A stretch of DNA of 64,000 nt from Xanthobacter agilis. Its GTDB lineage: Bacteria > Pseudomonadota > Alphaproteobacteria > Rhizobiales > Xanthobacteraceae. Below, piece after piece: positions 46,457 through 54,654 of the stretch. Location of the stretch: NCBI RefSeq assembly GCF_021730435.1, contig NZ_JABWGX010000008.1, positions 1-64,000 of the forward strand. Direction: 5' to 3'. Each line of letters begins with the position of its first letter. The stretch's first letter is position 1. Position numbers and translations under genes: made by a program. The notes under the pieces are model-generated. The model was not told where the DNA came from. It saw only the letters and a program-made list of their open reading frames with translations, and did no database searches.

Positions 46457-46827
46457 GGGGTGTCTCCTGCGGCGGCGGAAGCGGCACCGCGACGGGGGAC
46501 GCAGGGGGAAGGGGCCGGTGCGGCGGCGAGGCCCTTCGGCGCGCGCGCTCCGCCCGGGACACCGTGATGGTATCCCGTTTTCGGCCAACGGGCGGGAACG
46601 CGCGTCATGGGGTCCTCTCGCGTTACAAACCGGAGCGGGGCGCGGCCACTCGGGACGGCGACTCCCCGGCGATGGTCAATCTGGCGGCCGGCCGCCTGGG
46701 AGAGGTGGCCACCGCACGCATGCGCCGCGCCGCTCGCGGTGGGAGGTTCCGCGAATCAGCCCCAGCGACATCCGTGTCCAATTGTCTCTGTCGCGAATGA
46801 AATAATCGTTGTCTTCAAGGGCCAAAA
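46457..46827. other. 371-base spacer without a recognisable gene
   Basis: The region between the Sel1 gene start and the kinase gene stop has overlapping GC-rich open frames in several phases but none with a ribosome-binding site and protein-like composition. A TTGTCT near 46784 and an AT-richer patch (ATGAAATAATCGTTG, 46796-46810) stand out. It should hold the Sel1 promoter on the minus strand. Confidence 0.5.
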
Positions 46828-48447
46828 TCAACCGGCGGCGAGGCGGCGCCAGTCGATAGACCCGAGATCGTAGGCCTGCTGCTGGCGTGCCACGTCGGCG
46901 TCGGCGTCGGAGGCATCGGCGCGCCTCGTCAGGCGGCGTTCCACCCGCTCGACCCGCACCGACAAGGGCGCCTCCAGCCAAAGGCCGTAAAACGGGACCC
47001 CGATGGCGTGGGCGAGAGCCTCAGCGTCGGCGCGTTCGTCCGGACGGGCGTGCACGGCGTCCATGATGACGCTCTGCCCGGTGGCGAGGGTCCGGGCGGC
47101 GAGCTGGCGCAGGCGCCCATACACCTGCGCGGTCACCTGCGGTGCATAGGCGGCTTCGGGAAGGGGGGCGTTCTCGGGCACCCCGAAGAGGCGCTTGCGT
47201 TCGACATCGCTGCGCAGCACCACGGCGCCGGGCGCGCGGCCGATGAAGGGGCCCCAGCGCAGGGCGCGGGTGGTCTTACCCGTTCCCGAGAGGCCCCCGA
47301 TGGCAACAAGGCCGCGCGCTTGCGAAAAGAGGCCGGTCGGCGGTGTTCCGGCAAAGTCCGTGGTGACCTCGGGCGGCAGCGGTCGGGGCTCGGGCGGCGC
47401 CGGCTCCGGGGCGAGAAACAGGCGCGCGGTTTGGAACAGGCGGCGGATGCGGCGCGCGGCGTGCTCCCGCTCCTGGCCCGCAAGATGGGCGAGCCCGGCG
47501 GCCTCGACCTTGGCCCGGATGGCGGCGCGAAGGGACAGAAAGAAAGGTAATGCGGCGAGGCCGTCCAGGGCATCGTCCTGCTGCTGCGCCCACAGATAGC
47601 GGTTGAGCACGCCATTGGCCGGCGCGAACAGGCCCCGCTGCCACAGGTCCATCACCAGGAAAGCCAGATCGTAGAGCACGTCGCAGATGGCGATGTCGTC
47701 GTTGAACTCGATGGCGTCGAACAACACCGGCGCGCCGCGCAGAAGCACGATGTTGGCGAGGTGAAGGTCTCCGTGGCAGCGTCGCACGAAACCTAGATCG
47801 GCGCGCGCGCGCAGCAGGGGCGTGAGCCGGTCCAGCTCCCGTTCCGCCATGGAAGCGAGGGCGGAGACTTGGTCCGGCGGAAACAGATCCGGTTGGCCGG
47901 CGAACACGACCCGGTTGTCCGCAAGGTAGCTCGCGAGGGAGGGCACCACGTCGTGATCGCGCCGCACCGGCGCCCGGTCGTGGGCGTGTGCCACCGCGGC
48001 GGCAAGTGCCGTCAGCAGCGGACGGTCGAGACTCTGGCGCGATGCGACCTGGTCCAGGGTGTCGGCGGGATCGAAGCGATGCATCTTCACCGCATACTCC
48101 ACCACCTCCCCGGCGCCGCCGAGGGCGTAGCCGTCGCCATCGCGGGTGATGGGGACCACCCCGATATAAAGCTCCGGCGCATTCGCACCGCTGATGGCAA
48201 TCTCGGCGGCGCAGGCGGCCTTGCGCTTCTCCAGGGTCGAGAAGTCCATGAACGGGAAATAGACGGCGCGCTTCACCTTGTAGGCGAACGGGCCCGCCAG
48301 GAACACGGCGGCGCCGTGGGTGTCGATGCGGCGCACCTTTTCACCGGGCGGCAGGTGATGGCTCGCGGGATCGGACAGGAAGCGGAACACCGGGTTCTGG
48401 TCCGCGACCACGTGGTCATTCCGGGCGGCTGGCGATACGGGGCTCAA
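46828..48447 (-). CDS. Fused aminoglycoside-phosphotransferase-like / P-loop kinase protein
   Basis: 539 residues from TTG 48447, selected because GGAGG stands five bases upstream; no in-frame ATG precedes the domain start (NPVFRFLSDPASH). The N-terminal half is a protein-kinase-like phosphotransferase: GFVRRCHGDLHLANIVLL is the catalytic loop and LFDAIEFNDDIAICDVLYD the metal site. The C-terminal half is an ATPase with P-loop AIGGLSGTGKTTRAL and an AAA_33/zeta-like layout. Such fusions are widespread; the substrate is not known. It follows the HMA_2-like gene by 29 bases in an operon. Confidence 0.85.
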   Translation of the reverse strand: MSPVSPAARNDHVVADQNPVFRFLSDPASHHLPPGEKVRRIDTHGAAVFLAGPFAYKVKRAVYFPFMDFSTLEKRKAACAAEIAISGANAPELYIGVVPITRDGDGYALGGAGEVVEYAVKMHRFDPADTLDQVASRQSLDRPLLTALAAAVAHAHDRAPVRRDHDVVPSLASYLADNRVVFAGQPDLFPPDQVSALASMAERELDRLTPLLRARADLGFVRRCHGDLHLANIVLLRGAPVLFDAIEFNDDIAICDVLYDLAFLVMDLWQRGLFAPANGVLNRYLWAQQQDDALDGLAALPFFLSLRAAIRAKVEAAGLAHLAGQEREHAARRIRRLFQTARLFLAPEPAPPEPRPLPPEVTTDFAGTPPTGLFSQARGLVAIGGLSGTGKTTRALRWGPFIGRAPGAVVLRSDVERKRLFGVPENAPLPEAAYAPQVTAQVYGRLRQLAARTLATGQSVIMDAVHARPDERADAEALAHAIGVPFYGLWLEAPLSVRVERVERRLTRRADASDADADVARQQQAYDLGSIDWRRLAAG

Positions 48448-48476
48448 GGCCGCCTCCGGGTGAGAATGGCGCGGGC

Positions 48477-48935
48477 TCAGCGCTCCTGCGCCTTGGTGTG
48501 GAGCAAGGCCAAGGTGAGCGCCTGACTGAACAGGGTCGCGGCGGGGCCGGCGAGATTGCCGCGCACCAGTTGCACAATCCCCCCCGCCATCAGCCCGAGG
48601 AATGCGGCGTTGGTGAGGTCCATGCGTCCAGCGCTGGCGGCGGAGATCCTGGCATCGAGACGCCCGACCGCTGCGGCCATCGTGGCGATGGGAACGCGTG
48701 TCGCGTGGCACGCCAGCGTCAGGCCGACATGGTCCAGCGCTGCCGAGATCTCCGCCCAGGGGTCGCGATGGGTCAGAATGAGGCTGTTGCCGCGGATCGC
48801 CACGGTGACGCCGTCCAGCTCCTCAAGGCGCGCCGCGCATGACCGAAGAACCTCGGCGTCCGTCTGCCCCAGGGGAACAAGGCGCGTGCGCCCTGGCAGG
48901 GCGTGGGCGATGCGCATGGGAATGCGGTCGGGCAT
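48477..48935 (-). CDS. HMA_2-like small protein
   Basis: 152 residues. RIAHALPGRTRLVPLGQTDA and LEELDGVTVAIRGNSLILTH resemble the ferredoxin-like HMA_2 fold, without the CxxC metal site of true heavy-metal-associated domains. The C-terminal third is hydrophobic (AAFLGLMAGGIVQLVRG and TLFSQALTLALLH) and may associate with the membrane. It starts six bases after the DUF5132-like stop. HMA_2 and DUF5132 proteins commonly pair, but their job is unknown. Confidence 0.65.
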   Translation of the reverse strand: MPDRIPMRIAHALPGRTRLVPLGQTDAEVLRSCAARLEELDGVTVAIRGNSLILTHRDPWAEISAALDHVGLTLACHATRVPIATMAAAVGRLDARISAASAGRMDLTNAAFLGLMAGGIVQLVRGNLAGPAATLFSQALTLALLHTKAQER

Positions 48936-48941
48936 GATCCC

Positions 48942-49790
48942 TTAGCTCTCCGCATCCGGCTTCACGGGCGGCTCGACAGCGGCCACTTCGGCAGCAGCCG
49001 GAGCCGGTGTCGCCTTCGTGCGCTTCGGCCTGACCCGCTTGGGAGATGCCGGAGCGCTCGCCTTGCTGTCCGCTGCTTTGCTCTTGGTGGCACTCTTCGT
49101 GGCGCTCTTGGCCGTCCGGGCGGCCTTCGGGCGGGGGACCGGAGTCGGCGCGCTCTCGAGTGGTGCCTCGCTTTCGGGGGCGGGCGTTGCCGGCGCGGAC
49201 TTGACCCTGCGGGCGGAAGGCTTGGCGGGGGTGGTGCTGTCGTCCTTGGCTGCGGCGCCGCGGCTGCGCGCGGGCTTCGCCGCCGGGGCAGAGGCCGCGG
49301 GAGCAGGTGCGCGCGCGGCGACGCGGCGCGTGCCGCGGGAGCGGCGGGTGGTGCCGCGCAGCACGGCTTCCGTTGCGCGCGCGGGCGGCGGGGCGGGAAG
49401 ATCCTCGTGCCCCGTGGCGTCCTCGGCCTGCGCGGCCCCATCGCCGGGAGGCGTCTCCTTCCACAGGCCCTTGGCCGTGTACTCGGCGAGGTTTTCGGCG
49501 CCGCGCCGGGCGGTGGTCGCCGCGGCAGTGACGGCAGCCGCCACCTTGCCGGCGGCCGCGCGGACGCCGCTGGCGGCTTCCCCCACCAGTTCCTTCACCT
49601 CGTCGGAGGTCTTGGTCAGGGCCTCGGTCGCCGCTTCATGGCTGGCCTTGCCGGCCTCCGCCGCGCCCTTCGCAGCCCCTTTGGCGGCGGGCTGAGCCGC
49701 CCGCAGCAGGCGCGGGCCGGCGGCGACAGCGCCGGCACCGAGGGCCAGACCCAGTAGAAAACCGCCACGCAGGAGGAAAAAGGGAACCAT
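48942..49790 (-). CDS. DUF5132-like protein with histone-H1-like tail
   Basis: 282 residues from ATG 49790 (MVPFFLLRGGFLLGLALGAG); ATG 49841 would add 17 Arg-containing residues and is possible. A single hydrophobic segment is followed by RPLLRAAQ-AAKGAAKGAA and KTSDEVKELVGEA, similar to DUF5132, and then by about 180 residues rich in Ala, Lys, Pro and Arg (KSATKSATKSK), resembling H1-like or PhaF-type nucleoid-binding tails. Repetitive composition limits certainty. First gene of the operon with the HMA_2-like and kinase genes. Confidence 0.65.
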   Translation of the reverse strand: MVPFFLLRGGFLLGLALGAGAVAAGPRLLRAAQPAAKGAAKGAAEAGKASHEAATEALTKTSDEVKELVGEAASGVRAAAGKVAAAVTAAATTARRGAENLAEYTAKGLWKETPPGDGAAQAEDATGHEDLPAPPPARATEAVLRGTTRRSRGTRRVAARAPAPAASAPAAKPARSRGAAAKDDSTTPAKPSARRVKSAPATPAPESEAPLESAPTPVPRPKAARTAKSATKSATKSKAADSKASAPASPKRVRPKRTKATPAPAAAEVAAVEPPVKPDAES

Positions 49791-49966
49791 TCTGAACGAC
49801 CTTGTGATCCGTGCCCGCATCACCGCCGACGCCGACGGCATCCCAGGAGCGCCCCGACACCACTGCGCGTGCTGCAGAAAGCACGTTCGCGCAAGACACT
49901 AGAATGTTTCCCGGCCGGTAGGGAACCCGCAAAACGCTCTAAAGTGACCGCGCTGAAAGGATCGGC

Positions 49967-49998
49967 GCGGCGGAGCCGGAGCGTTCGGCTCCGCCGCG
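49967..49998. terminator. Strong hairpin downstream of the alcohol dehydrogenase gene
   Basis: CGCGGCGGAGCCG (49967-49979) and CGGCTCCGCCGCG (49986-49998) form a perfect 13-bp stem with a 6-base loop, eight bases past the dehydrogenase stop on the minus strand. There is no U tract, so it may stop the transcript with Rho or stabilise the 3' end. Confidence 0.5.
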
Positions 49999-50005
49999 GG
50001 TTCCG

Positions 50006-51133
50006 CTATGGCGTGATGGCGACCTTCAGCACGCCGTCCCGCTGGTGGGAGAACAGGTCGTAGGCGGCTTCGATATCGTCCAGCTTGAACCGGTGCGTGA
50101 CGAGGGCGCGGGCATCCACCCGCCCGGAGGCCACCACGTCCATGAGCCGGCGCATGCGCTCCTTGCCGCCGGGACACAGGGAGTTGACGATGCTGGTGTC
50201 GCCGAGGCCGGCGTAATAGGCGTCGAGCGGGATCTTCAGGTCGGTCGAATAGACCCCGAGGGACGACAGGGTTCCACCCGGCCGCAGGACGCGCAAGGCG
50301 GCCTCGAACGTCTCCTGGCGGCCCAGTGCCTCGATCGAAACGTCCACGCCGCGCCCGTCGGTCAGGCGCAGGATTTCCTCCACCGGGTCCACCTTGGAGA
50401 AGTCCACCACCTCGTCGGCGCCCATGGCGCGGGCGACCTCAAGGCGCGCCGGCACCCGGTCCACGGCGATGATCCGGGTGGCGCCCATCAGCCGCGCGCC
50501 CGCGGTGGCGCACAGGCCGATGGGCCCCTGCGCAAACACCGCCACCGTGTCGCCGATCTGGATCTTGCCGTGCTCGGCGCCGGAGAAGCCGGTGGACATG
50601 ATATCCGGGCACATGAGCACCTGCTCGTCGGAGAGCAGTTCCGGCACCGGGGCGAGATTGGCCATGGCGTCGGGCACCAGCAGATATTCGGCCTGGGCGC
50701 CATCAATGGTGTTGCCGAAGCGCCAGCCGCCCATGGGCTTGAAGCCGTGCTTCATGCGCGGGCCGTCCTGGGAACCGCAGCCGCACAGGCAGGCGTTGGA
50801 ATAGCCGGAGGGCGTGATAGCACCGGCGATGACGCGCTGGCCCTCCTCAAACCCTTCCACCGCCGAGCCCAGCTTCTCGATGATGCCCACCGGTTCGTGG
50901 CCGATGGTGAGGCCCCTGGCCACCGGATACTCGCCCTTGAGGATGTGCACGTCGGTGCCGCAAATGGTGGTGGTGGTGATGCGGATCAGCGCGTCGAGCG
51001 GTCCGACATCGGGGATGGGCTTTTCGTCGAGCACGATGCGGTTGTTCTCGACAAAGATCGCCGCCTTCATCTTCGGCCGCTGGGGGGATGGGCGTTTCGA
51101 TGCGGCGACCGGCTGCTCAAGGATGTCCGACAT
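50006..51133 (-). CDS. Zinc-dependent secondary-type alcohol dehydrogenase
   Basis: 375 residues from ATG 51133 (AGGGAG upstream). MDR family: catalytic zinc ligands in TTICGTDVHILKGEYP (Cys58 region) and GHEPVGIIEKLG (His-Glu), NAD(P) motif FAQGPIGLCATAGARLMG. The block GWRFGNTIDGAQAEY and CPDIMSTGFSGAEHG, and SLCPGGKERMRRLM, follow the Thermoanaerobacter and Clostridium secondary alcohol dehydrogenases, so 2-propanol/acetone-like substrates are plausible. The first 21 residues are an extension; the core starts MKAAIFVENN. Confidence 0.88.
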   Translation of the reverse strand: MSDILEQPVAASKRPSPQRPKMKAAIFVENNRIVLDEKPIPDVGPLDALIRITTTTICGTDVHILKGEYPVARGLTIGHEPVGIIEKLGSAVEGFEEGQRVIAGAITPSGYSNACLCGCGSQDGPRMKHGFKPMGGWRFGNTIDGAQAEYLLVPDAMANLAPVPELLSDEQVLMCPDIMSTGFSGAEHGKIQIGDTVAVFAQGPIGLCATAGARLMGATRIIAVDRVPARLEVARAMGADEVVDFSKVDPVEEILRLTDGRGVDVSIEALGRQETFEAALRVLRPGGTLSSLGVYSTDLKIPLDAYYAGLGDTSIVNSLCPGGKERMRRLMDVVASGRVDARALVTHRFKLDDIEAAYDLFSHQRDGVLKVAITP

Positions 51134-51263
51134 GGCCTTCACGCTCCCTTTCGTTGTATTGACCATACGTCCGCTGCCGGACGGTGCATTGACACCGGTC
51201 AACGGTGCGGCACCGATTGCGTCTGCCCGGAAACGCGGAAGAAGGTCGCGCGTTCCCGCATGC

Positions 51264-52145
51264 TCACGCTGGTGAAGCGGAGATCGCGGCGATTTCCTCC
51301 ACCGCCACCTCGAAGGTGATGCACACCGGATTGGCTCCGGAAAGCCAGCCCTCGGCGCGCACGCCCGAAAGGCCGACGAGGGCGATGTCGAGCTCCGCGG
51401 CAAGGACGCCGGCCGCATCGGGCGCGATTCGTCCCTCCCGAACGAACAGTTCGGTGGCCGCGTCGTCCACGGCCGGGGCAGCCTTGAAGCGCGCGCCGAT
51501 CAGGCTGCCGATGCTGCCGCGCACGCGTCCCGCCGCAAAGCCGTGCCGCTGGCACAGGGCCACCAGCGCCTCGCCGATGTCGATGTTCGGCCGCACCCGC
51601 GCGAAGGCGATGCGCCGGCCGGGTTCAGGCGCCCGCAGGGCGTGGGGCGTGAACAGCGTGAACGCGGTTTCGGGATCGAAATCGGCGGTCACGGCGACGT
51701 CGGCGGTGCCGTAGGCGCGGGCCGTGATGGGCGCGTCGATGCGCGTGTCGTGGGGCATCACATGGCCACCGCGCCGGTGGCCGTCCGGCTCCCGCCAGAA
51801 GGCGTGACAATGGGCGAAGGGGGCGCCCTCCCTGCGGCCGAAAGTGAGGCATCCGGCTTCGATGGGGCAAGACCGCTCCGGGGTGACGGGCGCGCTGTAC
51901 CAGGCGGCGTGGAGGCCGTCGGTGGCCGCCGCCGGCATGACATAGGTGAAGGGGAAAAAGGCGCCGCCGGACATCTCGACCTGAGCGGCGCTGAAGCCGG
52001 CCGCCAGCAGGGGGCCGGTCACGGCGGCATTGAGGGTCAGGCCCGGCTCCAGGATGAAATCGAGGACGGTCAGGCGCCCCACCGCGCTCACCACCCGTTC
52101 GTTCGGCGCCGGCCCCGGCTGTTGCAAATATCGCCCCGCCGTCAT
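51264..52145 (-). CDS. Tandem PPC-domain protein (DUF296)
   Basis: 293 residues from ATG 52145, with GGAGG 7 bases upstream. It contains the prokaryotic form of the plants-and-prokaryotes-conserved domain: APFAHCHAFWREPDGHRRGG followed by HVMPHDTRIDAPI supplies the His cluster that binds zinc in this fold, and the second half (about 180-285) repeats the pattern less well with RVRGSIGSLIGARF. No DNA-binding AT-hook. Function in bacteria is unknown. It sits between the dehydrogenase and KamA-like genes, same strand. Confidence 0.78.
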   Translation of the reverse strand: MTAGRYLQQPGPAPNERVVSAVGRLTVLDFILEPGLTLNAAVTGPLLAAGFSAAQVEMSGGAFFPFTYVMPAAATDGLHAAWYSAPVTPERSCPIEAGCLTFGRREGAPFAHCHAFWREPDGHRRGGHVMPHDTRIDAPITARAYGTADVAVTADFDPETAFTLFTPHALRAPEPGRRIAFARVRPNIDIGEALVALCQRHGFAAGRVRGSIGSLIGARFKAAPAVDDAATELFVREGRIAPDAAGVLAAELDIALVGLSGVRAEGWLSGANPVCITFEVAVEEIAAISASPA

Positions 52146-52213
52146 CCGCGTTCCTCCCGCTTTTGCCCGGTTATACGCGTCCGGGCGGCAGGCGTCGCGG
52201 CTCGGCGCGGGTC

Positions 52214-53338
52214 TCAGGCCGCTCCATCCTCGGGCGGATAGAGGTGGACGCCGCCGCAATTGTCGGTGACGCGGAAGCGGGCGCCCAAGGACGTGTCGCC
52301 GGCGTTGGAGGCGTCTTCCAGATGGTCGGGCAGCAGCGGCACCTTGCCGGCGCCGCCGGGAATGTCGAGCACATAAGTGGGTAGCGCGAGGCCGGAGAGC
52401 CGCCCCCGCAAGGCTCGCATCAGCGCCTGTCCCTCGCGGATGGAGAGGCGGAAATGGCCGGTGCCCGGCGCAAGGTCCGGATGATGCAGGTAATAGGGCT
52501 TCACGCGGCATTCCACGAGCGCGCGGAACAGGGCATCGAGCGTGTCCACATCGTCGTTTACCCCACGCAGCAGCACCGTTTGCGACACCAGCGGCACGCC
52601 GGCATCGGCCATGCGGGCGAGGGCGGCGCGGGCGTCCGGGGTCAGCTCGCGGGCGTGGTTGGCGTGCACCGCCACATAAGAGGCAAGGCCCGGCGCCTTC
52701 AATGCCTGCACGAAGTCGGGGCTCACCCGGTCCGGGGCGGCAATGGGCACGCGGGTGTGGAAGCGCACGACCTTCACATGGGGAATGGCGGACAGGCGAC
52801 CCACCACCTCCGCCATGCGGCGCGCGGACAGCATGAAAGGATCGCCGCCGGTGAGAATCACTTCCCAGATCTCGGGATGGTTGGCCAGATAGGCGAAGGC
52901 GGCATCCAGCGCCGCCGGCGACAGCATCGCCTCGGCCCCCGGCCCCACCATTTCCCGGCGGAAGCAGAAGCGGCAATAGACGGCGCACACGGCAACGATC
53001 TTCAACAGCGCCCGGTCCGGATAGCGATGCACGACGCCCGGCACCGGCGCGTGGGCGTCGTCGCCGATGGGGTCGGCGCGCTCCTCGGGGCGGACATCGA
53101 GTTCACACGGGTCGGGCACGAATTGCCGGGCGATCGGGTCGGCGTTATCCGCCGGGTCGATGAGGCTGGCCAGGGGCGCCGTGACCGCGACCGCGTAGCG
53201 CCGCGCCACGGCTTCGACATCCGTTGCCGCCGCGACGAGGCCGGCCTCCGCCAGCTCCTGCGGCGTGCGCAGGGTGGCCGGGTGCAGCGGCTGGACGGCG
53301 GCGGGGGGCGAGGCGGGGCGGGCAGTTATTCGCGGCAT
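52214..53338 (-). CDS. KamA-like radical SAM aminomutase
   Basis: 374 residues from ATG 53338. The 4Fe-4S cluster cysteines CxxxCxxC lie at 118-125 (CAVYCRFCFRR), GGDPFMLS is the SAM-binding GGE-like region, and DIPGGAGKVPL holds the PLP lysine. It lacks the long C-terminal extension of clostridial KamA and is nearest in size to the lysine 2,3-aminomutase-like proteins of alphaproteobacteria and EpmB. No epmA or efp lies nearby. The most likely substrate is lysine, free or on EF-P. Confidence 0.87.
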   Translation of the reverse strand: MPRITARPASPPAAVQPLHPATLRTPQELAEAGLVAAATDVEAVARRYAVAVTAPLASLIDPADNADPIARQFVPDPCELDVRPEERADPIGDDAHAPVPGVVHRYPDRALLKIVAVCAVYCRFCFRREMVGPGAEAMLSPAALDAAFAYLANHPEIWEVILTGGDPFMLSARRMAEVVGRLSAIPHVKVVRFHTRVPIAAPDRVSPDFVQALKAPGLASYVAVHANHARELTPDARAALARMADAGVPLVSQTVLLRGVNDDVDTLDALFRALVECRVKPYYLHHPDLAPGTGHFRLSIREGQALMRALRGRLSGLALPTYVLDIPGGAGKVPLLPDHLEDASNAGDTSLGARFRVTDNCGGVHLYPPEDGAA

Positions 53339-53498
53339 GGTATCTTCTCGGGCGGCCCGCGCTCGACCGGAAAGGGCGCGCGGGAACCGGCCGCGGGGGC
53401 TGACAATGGCCGGGCGGCGGGGGCATCTATATAGCCGACACGCGCGCGCGGCCACCTCGGCTCCACCGATCCATGCCCGCCGCCGAAGGAGAGGGGCC

Positions 53499-53822
53499 AT
53501 GTTCGCACGGGAAGACGACGTTCTCGACGCGGCCGAACGCTGGCGGCGGGAGGGGCGGGGGGTCGCCCTCGCCACGGTGCTTGAAACCTGGGGCTCGGCG
53601 CCGCGCCCGGTGGGCAGTCGGCTGGTGATCGACGACGCCGGCAATTTCCTGGGCTCGGTGTCGGGCGGCTGCGTGGAAGGGGCGGTGGTGACCGAGGCGC
53701 TGGATGTGATCGCCTCCGGCGTGCCGAAGCGGATCGACTTCGGTGTCGCCGACGCGGCGGCCTGGACGGTGGGGCTGTCCTGCGGCGGACGTATCTCTGT
53801 CTATGTGGAGCCCGTGGCTTGA
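53499..53822 (+). CDS. XdhC/CoxI-family protein, N-terminal-domain form
   Basis: 107 residues from ATG 53499 (MFAREDDVLDAAERWRREGR), preceded by AAGGAGAGG; the frame is open upstream but crosses the divergent promoter. WGSAPRPVGSRLVIDDAGNF and GSVSGGCVEGAVVTEA are the first XdhC/CoxI domain, ending at LSCGGRISVYVEP. XdhC binds molybdenum cofactor and inserts it into molybdenum hydroxylases. The second half is encoded as a separate gene 121 bases downstream, a known split. Confidence 0.9.
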   Translation: MFAREDDVLDAAERWRREGRGVALATVLETWGSAPRPVGSRLVIDDAGNFLGSVSGGCVEGAVVTEALDVIASGVPKRIDFGVADAAAWTVGLSCGGRISVYVEPVA

Positions 53823-53943
53823 CAATCTGACGTTCCACATCCGCGATTAGCGTTATATCCCACGGGGAAGAAGACTCTTGCGGCGGCTCGGCCGCCGTGC
53901 GATCCAGATCCTCAGGCGGCGGCTGGCCGCGAAGGTTTTTGTG

Positions 53944-54654
53944 ATGCGTCTCGATCTGCTTGCCGCCCTCAATGCCGAACGCGCCGCGCGCCGGGCTTGC
54001 GTGGTGGTGACGGATCTGGCGAGCGGCGCGCAGCGGTTGGTGCGCGCGGCGGAGCTGGACGCGGAACGGGCTCAGGACCCGCTGGCGCCGGCCATGCGGT
54101 CCGCGCTGGCCGAGGGGCGCAGCACGCTGGTGGCGGATGGCTCTTTCCTGGCCGTGGACGTGCCGCCGCCGCGTCTGCTGCTCATCGGCGCGGTGCATAT
54201 TTCCCAGGCGCTGGCGCCCATGGCGCGGATCGCCGGCTTTGACACGACAATCCTGGACCCGCGCACCGCCTTCGCCACGCCGCAGCGCTTTCCCGATGTG
54301 CCGGTGATCGCCGAATGGCCGGACATCGCCCTGCCGTCCTATGGCCTTGATCCGTTCACGGCAGTCGCGGCGCTGACCCACGACCCCAAGGTGGACGACC
54401 CGGCGCTGGAAGCCGCGGTGGCCGCGGGCTGCTTCTATATCGGCGCGCTGGGTTCGCGGCGGACCCATGCGGCGCGGCTTGAGCGGCTGGCGGCGCGGGG
54501 CTTTTCGGCGGAAGCGCTGGCCGACATTCACGCGCCCATCGGGCTCGCCATCGGCGCGGCCAGCCCGCCTGAGATCGCGGTGGCGGTGCTGGCGGAGATC
54601 ATCGCCGCTCTGCGCCGGCCCGCCCTGGCGCGGCTGAAGGGAGCGGCAGCGTGA
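53944..54654 (+). CDS. XdhC-family protein, C-terminal Rossmann-domain form
   Basis: 236 residues from ATG 53944; the in-frame start at 53878 gives an Arg-rich extension and is less likely. Contains PPRLLLIGAVHISQALAPMA, a Rossmann-type P-loop, and GALGSRRTHAARLERL with IGAASPPEIAVAVLAEI near the end, the XdhC C-terminal domain. It should work with the preceding gene product in sulfuration and insertion of the Mo cofactor. Its stop overlaps the GTG of the next gene (GTGA). Confidence 0.9.
   Translation: MRLDLLAALNAERAARRACVVVTDLASGAQRLVRAAELDAERAQDPLAPAMRSALAEGRSTLVADGSFLAVDVPPPRLLLIGAVHISQALAPMARIAGFDTTILDPRTAFATPQRFPDVPVIAEWPDIALPSYGLDPFTAVAALTHDPKVDDPALEAAVAAGCFYIGALGSRRTHAARLERLAARGFSAEALADIHAPIGLAIGAASPPEIAVAVLAEIIAALRRPALARLKGAAA

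Noticed and set aside
53823-53943. Frameshift splitting a single xdhC gene
   Set aside because: The two parts are separated by 121 bases with an own start for the second, and split XdhC genes of about 110 and 235 residues are known in Rhizobiales, so a recent break is not indicated.
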